Shown in pieces: positions 1-8,998 of a DNA stretch of 64,000 nucleotides. The position numbers and the translations under genes were made by a program. Source of the stretch: Commensalibacter nepenthis (GTDB taxonomy: Bacteria; Pseudomonadota; Alphaproteobacteria; Acetobacterales; Acetobacteraceae); the NCBI RefSeq assembly GCF_029953305.1, contig NZ_JASBAN010000001.1:1201501-1265500 (forward strand), in the 5' to 3' direction. Each line of letters begins with the position of its first letter. Within the stretch, counting starts at the first letter, position 1. The notes under the pieces are model-generated. The model was given only the letters and a program-made list of their open reading frames with translations, had not been told where the DNA came from and did no database searches.

Positions 1-214
1 TATTATTTTTAACCTTTGTCTGCCATTCATTCATAACAAAGAAATATTTGTTTTTTACTTGGAAAATTATCATAATATAGTGACCTAATGGTAATTTTTA
101 TTTTGAAATTTAATCGATTCAACCTCAAACAAAAAAGAGAATATTATTTATTTTCGTCCTAATAGTAAACTGTTAAAATATGACATAACATTCTTGATTA
201 TTAAAGGGAAGCGC

Positions 215-1402
215 ATGAAGAAAATTGTTTTAACTGCAACTTTGCTGATGCTTTTACAAACCAGTAATTTTTGTTCTGCTGCCCCTTTAGGTGATACTGG
301 CGATCCTTCTGCTATTCCCGCAGGAAATATAGAGGTTCTAGATCAATTTACTGATCCAGGTCCTTCAGGCGTTGCCATAACGCCTGACAAACGATTATTC
401 GTCAGCTTTCCTCGACATGCACAAAATCATAAAGATGCTACGCTCGCAGAAATTATCGATGGAAAAAGAGTTCCTTTTCCTGATAATCGAATGAGTCTTC
501 CCTCTGATCTTCCTTTGAAAGATCGTTTAATCTCTGTTCATGGAATTACATTGGACAGTAAAAATAACTTATGGGTAATTGATGATGGTAAACGCGCTGA
601 CATTATCGGCATTCCTGAGGGCGCTGCCAAAATCGTTGGTTTTGATATTCATACTCATACTCATACAGTAATCGCGTCTATTCCTATTCATGCACCGACA
701 TTATTACAAGATAGCCATCTCAATGACTTACGTGTTGATTTAACCCATGGAGAAAAAGGAACCGCTTATATTACGGATTCTTCTTTTGGCACCTCTCCAG
801 CCCTTGTCGTTGTTGATCTTGCCACTGGCAAGCAACGCAGAGTTCTTGCGAATCATGTATCAACGCAACCTGAAAAAAAATTTGTTGCTTATTTAGCTGG
901 AAAACCAAGGTTATATAATCCGCAACATCCTTCTTTTCCTGTTGGAGGAGCTGATGGGATTACACTGAGCAATGACTCTAAAACGCTTTATTATGCTCCA
1001 TTAACCAGTCGGCGTTTATACTCCATTCCCACCGCTATTCTTTCTGACTTTCAAGCTAACGAAGAAACTCTTTCAAAAAATGTTACAGATTTAGGCGAAA
1101 AAGGATTTGCCGATGGACTCGCAAGCGATCCTCAGGATCGTATTTATACCACCAATGGAGAACATAATAGTATTTGGCGACGTTGGCCTGATGGTCACAT
1201 GGATTTAATTGCCAGAGACCCAAGAATTGATTGGCCTGACGGTATTGCTGTTCAAAATAATATAGTTTACGTGGTGGCAGGACAATGGGAGAGATTAGCG
1301 GGTTTTCATCAAGGAAAAGATTTACGTGAACCTAATTATCTATTACTTGCTATTCCTATCAAATTACCGCCAATTATCAAACCTAGCCAAAACGCACAGT
1401 AA
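215..1402 (+). CDS. Exported MRJP/yellow-family (SMP-30-like beta-propeller) protein
   Basis: The protein has a signal peptide (MKKIVLT to about residue 23, cleavage near CSA|AP) followed by a six-bladed-propeller-type region with the motif HGITLDSKNNLWVIDDG and later GFADGLASD, which are characteristic of the major royal jelly protein/yellow family and of related gluconolactonase-like proteins. It is probably secreted to the periplasm; the substrate is unknown. The start at 215 is chosen because AAAGGGAA lies 5-6 bases upstream and the signal peptide begins there; an in-frame TTG at 194 would add seven residues in front of the signal. It stands alone, faces mmsA and is closed by a hairpin terminator. 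Family is fairly sure; function is not. Confidence 0.8.
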   Translation: MKKIVLTATLLMLLQTSNFCSAAPLGDTGDPSAIPAGNIEVLDQFTDPGPSGVAITPDKRLFVSFPRHAQNHKDATLAEIIDGKRVPFPDNRMSLPSDLPLKDRLISVHGITLDSKNNLWVIDDGKRADIIGIPEGAAKIVGFDIHTHTHTVIASIPIHAPTLLQDSHLNDLRVDLTHGEKGTAYITDSSFGTSPALVVVDLATGKQRRVLANHVSTQPEKKFVAYLAGKPRLYNPQHPSFPVGGADGITLSNDSKTLYYAPLTSRRLYSIPTAILSDFQANEETLSKNVTDLGEKGFADGLASDPQDRIYTTNGEHNSIWRRWPDGHMDLIARDPRIDWPDGIAVQNNIVYVVAGQWERLAGFHQGKDLREPNYLLLAIPIKLPPIIKPSQNAQ

Positions 1403-1410
1403 CGATTATA

Positions 1411-1442
1411 AAAAAGCCTTACACTATTTTGTAAGGCTTTTT
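1411..1442. terminator. Bidirectional hairpin terminator
   Basis: AAAAGCCTTAC and GTAAGGCTTTT form an 11-bp stem around a short loop, with A and T runs on the two sides, so it can end transcription from both the MRJP-family gene and the convergent mmsA gene. Confidence 0.85.
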
Positions 1443-1451
1443 TATACTGAA

Positions 1452-2951
1452 TTACATTGTTGGCATAGAGAATTGAACACCTTCTCTGCCTCCAGAAGAT
1501 GGCCAACGTTGTGTCACAGTTTTACGTCTTGTATAAAAACGCACCCCATCTGGTCCATAAATGTGTAAATCACCAAATAAAGACCGTTTCCACCCACCAA
1601 AACTATGATAAGCCACAGGTACAGGTAAAGGAATATTCACACCAACCATTCCAACCAAAATATTGTCGCAGAAATAACGAGCTGCCTCACCGTCCCTAGT
1701 ATAAATACAAGTACCATTGCCATATTCATGATCGTTAATCAATTTCATAGCTTCTTCCATTGTTTTCACGCGAATAACTTGTAAAACAGGTCCAAATATT
1801 TCCGCTTTATAACTATCCATATCGGGTTTAACGTAATCGATTAAGGTTGCCCCAACATAAAAGCCATTTTCATACCCACTTACCTGAGTATAACGTCCAT
1901 CAACAATAATTTTTGCTCCTTGTTGCTCTGCGCTAGTAATGTGACCAATAATTTTATCTTTATGCTGTTTGGTAATCACTGGACCAAAATCATTGCTCAT
2001 TTCAGAATATGCACCCAGCTTTAATTTTTTCATTGCTTGGGTTAATTCTTGAATAAGCTTATCAGCCATTTCATCACCAATGGTCACGGCAACTGATAAC
2101 GCCATACAACGTTCACCAGACGATCCAAATGCTGCTCCTAATAAAGAGCTAACCACATTATCTAAATCTGCATCAGGCATAATGATTGCATGATTTTTTG
2201 CCCCACCCAATGCTTGGCAACGCTTACCATTCGCCGCAGCTGTTTTATAAATATATTCTGCAATCGGTGTAGAACCTACAAAACTAATGGCTTGCACTCT
2301 TGAATCATGTAACAATGTATCAACAGCTTCTTTGCCACCGTTGACCACATTCATCACCCCTTTGGGTAATCCTGCTTCATGCAAAAGTTCGGCAATAAAT
2401 AGAGTAGAGCTGGGATCTCTTTCAGAGGGTTTTAAAACAAATGTATTTCCACATACAATCGCCATTGGGAACATCCATAAAGGCACCATGGCTGGAAAAT
2501 TAAAAGGCGTAATCCCAGCAACCACACCTAATGGTTGAAAATCACTCCAAGCATCAATATTGGTTCCTACATTTTTAGTATATTCACCTTTTAATAATTC
2601 AGGAGCACCACAAGCATATTCAACGACTTCAATCCCTCTTTGCAATTCACCTCTGGCATCATGGATGATTTTTCCATGTTCTTCACCAATTAATTTGGTA
2701 ATTTTATCTGCATTTTGTTCAAGCAACTCTTTAAAACGAAACATGATTCGAGCACGTTTTAAAGGAGGCGTATTTCTCCACTCTGGAAACGCTTTTTGTG
2801 CCGCAGCAATGGCTTGCTCTACTGTTGCTTTAGAGGCCAATGAAACTTGCTTGCTAACTTCCCCTGTAGAAGGATTATATACGTCTTGTGTTTGCGTTGA
2901 ATCTTTTACAGTCTCACCGTTAATGAAATGTCCAATAATACTCCCAGTCAT
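1452..2951 (-). CDS. mmsA: CoA-acylating methylmalonate-semialdehyde dehydrogenase
   Basis: This 499-residue aldehyde dehydrogenase-fold enzyme would convert (methyl)malonate semialdehyde to propionyl- or acetyl-CoA with NAD and CoA, in valine or myo-inositol catabolism. It shows TPFNFP at 148-153 (cofactor site), GSTPIAEYIY near 226-235, and the nucleophile Cys282 in SSGERCMALS. MmsA/IolA enzymes of this family lack the general-base glutamate of ordinary aldehyde dehydrogenases; here the region before Cys282 reads LGGAKNHAIIMPD, as in that family. Length is normal. The start is supported by AAGGGA upstream. No other inositol or valine catabolic genes lie beside it. Confidence 0.92.
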   Translation of the reverse strand: MTGSIIGHFINGETVKDSTQTQDVYNPSTGEVSKQVSLASKATVEQAIAAAQKAFPEWRNTPPLKRARIMFRFKELLEQNADKITKLIGEEHGKIIHDARGELQRGIEVVEYACGAPELLKGEYTKNVGTNIDAWSDFQPLGVVAGITPFNFPAMVPLWMFPMAIVCGNTFVLKPSERDPSSTLFIAELLHEAGLPKGVMNVVNGGKEAVDTLLHDSRVQAISFVGSTPIAEYIYKTAAANGKRCQALGGAKNHAIIMPDADLDNVVSSLLGAAFGSSGERCMALSVAVTIGDEMADKLIQELTQAMKKLKLGAYSEMSNDFGPVITKQHKDKIIGHITSAEQQGAKIIVDGRYTQVSGYENGFYVGATLIDYVKPDMDSYKAEIFGPVLQVIRVKTMEEAMKLINDHEYGNGTCIYTRDGEAARYFCDNILVGMVGVNIPLPVPVAYHSFGGWKRSLFGDLHIYGPDGVRFYTRRKTVTQRWPSSGGREGVQFSMPTM

Positions 2952-3254
2952 TATTTTTTCCCTTGCTAAATAATTTTAAAAATATCTTTCCAAAACAAAA
3001 TAGAAAAATATAAATATAGAAATAAAATTCTATAAATTATTCAAAACAAAAACAATACATTTTCACGTGATACAACTTTAAATATGATATGACATCTCAT
3101 TGAATAATAAAAAACTATTGTAGATTTACAAATAATATTATAAACCTTAGAAAATAGTATATTAATAAAAACACTTTTTAATTTGATAAAATAGATATAA
3201 GATATTACATATCTACTATTATTTTTATATCCTATAACAGACAGTTCCCTCATT
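2952..3254. other. AT-rich intergenic region between divergent mmsA and sulfate transporter genes
   Basis: About 300 bases, strongly AT-rich, which must contain the promoters of both divergent transcription units. I could not assign -35/-10 boxes or a CysB-type operator with any confidence, and reading frames inside it have no recognisable composition. Confidence 0.5.
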
Positions 3255-4280
3255 ATGACGTGCAACAACTCTAGCGCTTGGAAAATTTTGGCTGCTTTTT
3301 TAATGGTGGCACCTTTATCTTTTCAAACCATACATGCCAAAACAGTGACGTTATTAAACGTGTCATACGATCCGACACGAGCCTTTTATCATGCCTATAA
3401 TCAAGCATTTGAAAAATATTGGAAAGAAAAAACAGGCGATAATGTCGTTGTTTATGAGTCCCATGGCCCTTCGGGAAAACAAGCACGATCCGTCATTGAT
3501 GGAATGCAAGGAGATGTTGTTACCCTTGCGTTGTCAGGGGATATTGATGCACTCAATAAATACAAACCGCTTATTAATCCAAAATGGCAAGACAGGCTGC
3601 CTTATCATAGCTGCCCTTATTATTCAACGATCGTTTTTTTAGTTCGCAAAGGGAATCCTAAAAATATTCATGATTGGGATGATTTAATTAAACCTGGCGT
3701 GCAAGTGATGACTCCTAACCCCAAAACATCTGGCGTAGCACGCTGGAATTTTCTAGCTGCTTGGGCGTATGCTTTGGAAAAATATGGATCTGAAGACAAA
3801 GCATATGATTTCGTAAAGCAACTGTATCAACACGCCCCCATTTTAGATACAGGCGCGCGATCTTCCAGCCTCAGCTTTATTCAAAGAGGCTTAGGAGATG
3901 TCTTAATTTCTTGGGAAAATGAAGCCTATATGGCGTTAAACGAGTCAAAGCCGGGCGAATATGAATTAATTACACCTTCCGTTTCGATTTTAGCAGAACC
4001 CCCAGTAGCAATTGTGGATTCTGTAGTTGACAAAAAAGGTACTCGTACTGTCGCAGAAGGATATTTAAATTACTTATATAGTGACGAAGGTCAAAACTTG
4101 GCTGGGCAATATTATTATCGCCCCAGCAACCCAACAATTGCAGAAAAATATAAAAATAAATTTCATGACTTGAAATTAATCCCTATTGACAAAGTGTTTA
4201 AAGGATGGAAACAAATAAATAACAAATTTTTTAAGGATAATAAAATATTCGACAAAATTATGAGTGAAATTAACCGCTAA
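3255..4280 (+). CDS. sbp: Sulfate/thiosulfate ABC transporter, periplasmic substrate-binding protein
   Basis: This is the periplasmic sulfate-binding component feeding the CysTWA permease. A long basic-to-hydrophobic leader (residues 1-28, ending IHA|KTV) is a signal peptide; the mature part begins TVTLLNVSYDPTRAFY, the conserved start of Sbp/CysP proteins, and includes PNPKTSGVARWNFLAAW near 155-171. At 341 residues it has the usual length. It is the first gene of the cluster with cysT 24 bases downstream. Sbp versus CysP cannot be separated by eye, so the symbol is provisional. Confidence 0.92.
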   Translation: MTCNNSSAWKILAAFLMVAPLSFQTIHAKTVTLLNVSYDPTRAFYHAYNQAFEKYWKEKTGDNVVVYESHGPSGKQARSVIDGMQGDVVTLALSGDIDALNKYKPLINPKWQDRLPYHSCPYYSTIVFLVRKGNPKNIHDWDDLIKPGVQVMTPNPKTSGVARWNFLAAWAYALEKYGSEDKAYDFVKQLYQHAPILDTGARSSSLSFIQRGLGDVLISWENEAYMALNESKPGEYELITPSVSILAEPPVAIVDSVVDKKGTRTVAEGYLNYLYSDEGQNLAGQYYYRPSNPTIAEKYKNKFHDLKLIPIDKVFKGWKQINNKFFKDNKIFDKIMSEINR

Positions 4281-4303
4281 CTTTTTTGAATTAAGGAACC
4301 ATA

Positions 4304-5173
4304 ATGTTTTCTTCTAGATATTCAGTTATTCCAGGATTCTGGCTAAGTTTAGGATATACGTTATCTTGGCTTTCCTTAATTGTTTTACTTCCTTTGGCTG
4401 CATTATTTTTATATGCCAGTCATATTCATTTCGACCAGCTCGTTACTATTCTAAGTAATAGACAACTTCAAAGCGCTTTAAAACTCTCTTTATATACCTC
4501 TTTCTATGCTTCTTTGTTGGCTTCAATTTTTGGTGCTTTTTTAGCATGGATGCTGACACGTTACTCCTTCACAGGTAAAAAAATCATTGATTCAATGATT
4601 GATCTCCCTTTGGCGTTGCCAACAGCAATTGCTGGTATTGCTCTAACCACTCTATATGCACCCAATGGATTATTAGGTTCTATTTTACCTTTCAAGGTTG
4701 CCTATACGCCTCTTGGAATCATTATTGCTATGGTATTCGTTACGATTCCTTTTACCATCAGAACGCTTGAACCGATTATCAACGATATTCCTTATTCTGT
4801 CGAAGAAGCTGCTAAAACATTGGGCGCAACGCCTTTACAAACATTTTTATATATTATTTTCCCCATGCTTTTCCCCGCTTGGCTGACAGGGTTTTCTTTG
4901 GCAATGGCACGCAGTTTAGGGGAATATGGATCTGTCGTATTCATTGCTGCAAATATACCTTATAAAACTGAAATTTTACCCATTTTGATTGTCTCTAAAT
5001 TAGATCAGTTTGACTATACGGGGGCTACTGTCATCAGTTTGTTGATGTTGCTTATTTCTTTTGGTTTGCTATTTTTTATCACTATCGTTCAACGTTGGAT
5101 TAAACCCCATCGGTTAATTTGGTTTATTACCCATTTATCGTTGCCCTTTTTTTCTAAAAAGAAATCATCATGA
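4304..5173 (+). CDS. cysT: Sulfate ABC transporter permease CysT (CysU)
   Basis: Inner-membrane permease subunit of about six hydrophobic segments in 289 residues. The cytoplasmic coupling loop EEAAKTLGATPLQTF and the later ARSLGEYGSVVFI are typical of sulfate permeases. It overlaps the next gene by four bases (ATGA), so translation of cysT and cysW is probably coupled. The order binding protein-CysT-CysW-CysA matches known sulfate uptake operons. Confidence 0.93.
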   Translation: MFSSRYSVIPGFWLSLGYTLSWLSLIVLLPLAALFLYASHIHFDQLVTILSNRQLQSALKLSLYTSFYASLLASIFGAFLAWMLTRYSFTGKKIIDSMIDLPLALPTAIAGIALTTLYAPNGLLGSILPFKVAYTPLGIIIAMVFVTIPFTIRTLEPIINDIPYSVEEAAKTLGATPLQTFLYIIFPMLFPAWLTGFSLAMARSLGEYGSVVFIAANIPYKTEILPILIVSKLDQFDYTGATVISLLMLLISFGLLFFITIVQRWIKPHRLIWFITHLSLPFFSKKKSS

Positions 5174-6009
5174 CACCAATAAGATATAAACAAACTGCAT
5201 TCAAAAGATTATTTCTTTTGACACTCACATGGATTGTGTTTGGTGTTATTTTTATAGCACCTTTGTCGGTTATTTTAATCGAAGGGCTTTCCAAAGGTTT
5301 AGGTTTTTTTTGGCATACTTTCGCCAATCCTATTGCTTTATCCGCTTTAAAACTAACTCTGTTTGCAACAATTGTTTCTGTTATTTTAAATGTAATTTTT
5401 GGGGTAATGGCTGCATGGTGTGTTACTAAATATGATTTTGTTGGGAAAAGCTTACTGACTACTTTGATCGATTTGCCTTTTTCTATTTCCCCAATCATTG
5501 TGGGGTTAATCTATACATTACTTTATGGTTCACAAAGTATTTTATACCCTTTTTTAATGGAGTATAATTTACAGGTGATTTACGCTGTTCCAGGCATTGT
5601 CCTTGCAACCATTTTTGTCACCTTTCCTTTTGTCGCTCGTTCACTGATTTCTTTGATGCAAGAACAAGGAACTATCGAAGAAGAAGCTGCACGTTTATTG
5701 GGTGCCAGTGGATGGCAGATTTTTTGGTTAGTGACCTTTCCCAATATCCGTTGGGCTTTATTGCATGGTGTGGTGATGTGTACAGCCAGAGCTATGGGAG
5801 AATTTGGTGCTGTATCGATTATTTCTGGTCATATTGAAGGACTAACCAATACCTTACCTTTACAAATAGAAATTTTATATAATGAATATAACGCCACTGC
5901 TGCCTTCAGCATCTCCATTATCTTGTTATTGATGGCAATAATTGTCTTATTTATAAGACAATGGTGCGAACGCAAGATCACTACTATAAATTCCAAAACA
6001 GGGCAATAA
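5170..6009 (+). CDS. cysW: Sulfate ABC transporter permease CysW
   Basis: Second permease subunit, 279 residues, with several membrane segments and the coupling-loop motif EEEAARLLGASGWQIFW at about 171-187, followed by ARAMGEFGAVSIISGHI, the CysW hallmark. Its start overlaps the cysT stop and its stop is one base before cysA, indicating a tight operon. Confidence 0.94.
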   Translation: MTPIRYKQTAFKRLFLLTLTWIVFGVIFIAPLSVILIEGLSKGLGFFWHTFANPIALSALKLTLFATIVSVILNVIFGVMAAWCVTKYDFVGKSLLTTLIDLPFSISPIIVGLIYTLLYGSQSILYPFLMEYNLQVIYAVPGIVLATIFVTFPFVARSLISLMQEQGTIEEEAARLLGASGWQIFWLVTFPNIRWALLHGVVMCTARAMGEFGAVSIISGHIEGLTNTLPLQIEILYNEYNATAAFSISIILLLMAIIVLFIRQWCERKITTINSKTGQ

Positions 6010-6010
6010 A

Positions 6011-6991
6011 ATGAATATCCGTATTAAAGAATTGAATAAATATTTTAATCAATTTCACGTTTTACAAAATATCAACTTAGATATTCGTAAAGGCGAACTC
6101 ATTGCCTTGCTTGGTCCTTCAGGCTGTGGAAAAACCAGCCTCTTACGTATTATCGCAGGGCTAGAACAACCCAGCTCTGGTCAGATATTTTTTAACGATC
6201 AAGATATTTCAAACAAAGATATCCGTGAGCGTCGCATCGGATATATGTTTCAACATTTTGCTCTGTTCCGACATATGACTGTATTGGAAAATATTTCTTT
6301 TGGATTGCGTGTAAAACCTAAAAAAGAAAGACCATCCGCCTCGGATATTTCAGCAAAAGCAAAACATCTATTAGATATGGTTCAACTGAGTAATCTAGCA
6401 AATCGATATCCAGACGAATTATCAGGCGGACAAAAGCAGCGCGTTGCATTGGCACGGGCTTTGGTAATCGATCCGAGTGTATTACTATTGGACGAACCTT
6501 TTTCTGCCTTAGACACCAAAGTCAGAAGAGAGCTGCGACAATGGTTATCGAACTTGCATCATGAGATTCAATTGACCAGCGTTTTTGTAACCCATGACCA
6601 AGAAGAAGCAATGGAGATCGCCGATCGTGTGGTGATTATGAACAAAGGAATTATTGAACAAATTGGCTCACCCAAAGAAATATTAGACACCCCAAAAAAT
6701 GATTTTGTTTATCACTTTCTTGGCGAAACCAATCATTTTTCAGTGGGTGAACAAAATTTTCAATTCAGACCACATGAAGTTATTCTCAGCATTCATATTG
6801 AAAAAGCTGGATATTTCGAAGCAACAGCGCTGGATATTCGCCCTCTTGGTGCCGTGACGAAAATTATATTAAAACCCAAAGACAGCGACTATCCTATTGA
6901 AGCCCAGGTACCCAATACTACTCGTAATCTAAGTAGTTTAAAAAAAGGAGATATCGTTTATTTCAGACCTATTATGGATTTTGAGATTTAA
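6011..6991 (+). CDS. cysA: Sulfate ABC transporter ATP-binding protein CysA
   Basis: ATPase that powers sulfate import. Walker A GPSGCGKT is near residues 35-42, the ABC signature LSGGQKQR near 137-144, Walker B VLLLDEP near 157-163, and the switch histidine lies in FVTHDQEEAM. The residues after about 235 form the short C-terminal extension seen in CysA. At 326 residues it is slightly shorter than the roughly 350-365 residues usual for the family. It is the last gene of the transporter operon; 259 bases then separate it from cysH. Confidence 0.94.
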   Translation: MNIRIKELNKYFNQFHVLQNINLDIRKGELIALLGPSGCGKTSLLRIIAGLEQPSSGQIFFNDQDISNKDIRERRIGYMFQHFALFRHMTVLENISFGLRVKPKKERPSASDISAKAKHLLDMVQLSNLANRYPDELSGGQKQRVALARALVIDPSVLLLDEPFSALDTKVRRELRQWLSNLHHEIQLTSVFVTHDQEEAMEIADRVVIMNKGIIEQIGSPKEILDTPKNDFVYHFLGETNHFSVGEQNFQFRPHEVILSIHIEKAGYFEATALDIRPLGAVTKIILKPKDSDYPIEAQVPNTTRNLSSLKKGDIVYFRPIMDFEI

Positions 6992-7250
6992 AATCCCTAG
7001 AAAACCTAGGCGGAATAATTCACTATTTTATTTTGTTAATTATATGGAGATCCTATAAAAAACGATATTTTTATTGATTTATTTCAAAAAATTCATTAAA
7101 TACATATAAATAAAGTATTATACAAATAACATTCTATTAACCATCTACCTTTTTCATATCTTTTTTGTTAAAAGATAGGTTCTAATCATACCAAAGGATT
7201 TTTGTTTTACATCGCTTCCTATTTTCTTTTTTCAGCAAAGCTTACATATA

Positions 7251-8009
7251 ATGACCCCGATAGAACTATACTCTAAAAAACCCAGTGAATTTTATGAACG
7301 TAAACTGCTTGAAACTCAAGAAATCCTGCAAAATGCCGTCGCAGAATATGGTCCAATCGTTCAAGCCACTAGCCTTGGGGTAGAGGATATGGTCATTACA
7401 GATTTTATTCATCGTTTAGGATTACCTATTTCTATTGCGATGTTAGATACAAAGAAATTACATCAGCAAACGTTGGATCTTAAAGATCAAGCAGAATCTC
7501 ATTATAATCTGGAAATCAAAACCTATTATCCTGATGAAGATCAAGTGGCTGAATATGTTCAAAAAAACGGTGAAAATGGGATTTTTGAATCCGTTGACCT
7601 GCGCAAAGAATGTTGCCATATTCGTAAATTAGTGCCTCTTAAAGCTCTTTTAAAAGGGCATGAAGCTTGGATTACAGGCTTACGCAAAGAACAATCAAAT
7701 TTTAGAGCCAATTTAGAAGTCATTGAACAAGAGAACCCAAGCGATGCAACACAACCCAAAGTAAAAATTAATCCTTTATTGGATTGGACAATTGGGGATA
7801 TTTGGCGTTATGTCAAAGAAAATAATGTTCCATATAATCCCTTACATGACCAGTTTTATGTTAGCATTGGATGCGAACCTTGCACCCGTGCGATTGCGTT
7901 GGGTGAAGATTTCCGTGCTGGGCGTTGGTGGTGGGAACAAGAAGGCGCAAAAGAATGCGGTTTACATGTTCACGCAACATCTTCTTTATCAAACAGACCT
8001 TCAAAATAA
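7251..8009 (+). CDS. cysH: Assimilatory APS reductase (CysH, iron-sulfur type)
   Basis: Reduces adenylyl sulfate to sulfite with thioredoxin. The four cysteines that bind a [4Fe-4S] cluster are visible as Cys121-Cys122 (KECCHIRK) and Cys208/Cys211 (GCEPCTRA), and the catalytic cysteine is Cys236 in KECGLH. These cluster cysteines separate APS reductases from the cluster-free PAPS reductases, so APS rather than PAPS is the likely substrate. This agrees with the neighbouring CysDN without a CysC kinase. The gene opens the cysH-cysD-cysN group, with cysD 33 bases downstream. Confidence 0.93.
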   Translation: MTPIELYSKKPSEFYERKLLETQEILQNAVAEYGPIVQATSLGVEDMVITDFIHRLGLPISIAMLDTKKLHQQTLDLKDQAESHYNLEIKTYYPDEDQVAEYVQKNGENGIFESVDLRKECCHIRKLVPLKALLKGHEAWITGLRKEQSNFRANLEVIEQENPSDATQPKVKINPLLDWTIGDIWRYVKENNVPYNPLHDQFYVSIGCEPCTRAIALGEDFRAGRWWWEQEGAKECGLHVHATSSLSNRPSK

Positions 8010-8042
8010 TAACGATTTGAATTCAGACTTAAAGGCAATTTT

Positions 8043-8957
8043 ATGACGTCTCATTCACCCAATTTATATACCCCTCTCTCTGATCTAGAAGAAGAATCTA
8101 TCTTTATCATGAGAGAAGTTGCAGGTTCTTTTGAACGCCCTGCACTGCTATTTTCAGGCGGAAAAGATTCTTGTGTTATGTTACGTTTGGCGGAAAAAGC
8201 ATTCGGGCAAGGTCAATTTCCTTTCCCCTTATTAATGATTGATACAGGGCATAATTTTCCAGAAGTTGTTGAATTCCGTGATCGTAGAGCCAAAGAACTT
8301 GATGCAAAGTTGATCGTTCGCAGCGTTGAAGATTCTATGAAACGCGGAACAGTTAGACTAAGCCATCCTTTGGAAAGCCGTAACCCTCATCAATCAGTTA
8401 CTTTACTAGAAGCAATTGAAGAGTTCCGTTTTGATGCGTTGCTGGGTGGCGCAAGGCGTGATGAAGAAAAAGCTCGGGCAAAAGAACGTATTTTTTCTCA
8501 TCGTGACTCTTTTGGTCAATGGCAACCCAAAGCTCAACGTCCTGAATTATGGAATATTTTCAATACACGCATTTTACCTGATGAGAATTTCCGTGTTTTC
8601 CCAATTTCAAATTGGACAGAGTTCGATGTATGGAAATATATTGCACAAGAAGAAATCCCACTGCCTAATTTATATTATGCACATCAACGCCAAGTGATCC
8701 CTCGCAAAGGGTTATTGGTTCCTGTAACCGATGTTACCCCCGTGCAAGAAGGAGAAACCATTGAAACCAGAACTGTGCGCTTCCGTACTGTTGGCGATAT
8801 GACTTGTACTTGCCCGATCGAAAGTAATGCTGCTAATGCCAATGATATTGTCAAGGAAACTGCCGCTGTAACCATCAGCGAACGGGGCGCAACACGTATG
8901 GATGACCAAACCTCTGAAGCATCTATGGAGAAACGTAAACTTGAAGGTTATTTCTAA
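8043..8957 (+). CDS. cysD: Sulfate adenylyltransferase subunit 2 (CysD)
   Basis: Small, catalytic subunit of ATP sulfurylase, making APS from ATP and sulfate with CysN. The PP-loop SGGKDSCVMLRLA is at about residues 39-51, and LLGGARRDEEKARAKER and the C-terminal region MTCTCPIES are conserved CysD blocks. Length of 304 residues is normal. It sits between cysH and cysN in the same direction. Confidence 0.95.
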   Translation: MTSHSPNLYTPLSDLEEESIFIMREVAGSFERPALLFSGGKDSCVMLRLAEKAFGQGQFPFPLLMIDTGHNFPEVVEFRDRRAKELDAKLIVRSVEDSMKRGTVRLSHPLESRNPHQSVTLLEAIEEFRFDALLGGARRDEEKARAKERIFSHRDSFGQWQPKAQRPELWNIFNTRILPDENFRVFPISNWTEFDVWKYIAQEEIPLPNLYYAHQRQVIPRKGLLVPVTDVTPVQEGETIETRTVRFRTVGDMTCTCPIESNAANANDIVKETAAVTISERGATRMDDQTSEASMEKRKLEGYF

Positions 8958-8998
8958 GTTCACGCTGTCATCATTTTAACTCTTGAGGAAACGATTTT

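Noticed and set aside
642-668. Short ATTCATACTCATACTCATAC tandem repeat in the MRJP-family gene
   Set aside because: Only about three copies of a six-base unit in frame (HTHTHT); interesting for slippage but too short to call a repeat feature.
2560-2973. 137-codon plus-strand frame inside mmsA
   Set aside because: Antisense shadow of the mmsA coding region without a recognisable domain or ribosome site.
3041-3268. 75-codon minus-strand frame upstream of the sulfate-binding protein gene
   Set aside because: Very AT-rich, Ile/Tyr/Phe-rich composition, no ribosome site, and it occupies the promoter region of the transporter operon.
6990-7250. CCTAG/CTAGG hairpin after cysA as a terminator or riboswitch for cysH
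   Set aside because: The stem is only five bases and has no T run; no known sulfur-responsive RNA motif could be recognised.
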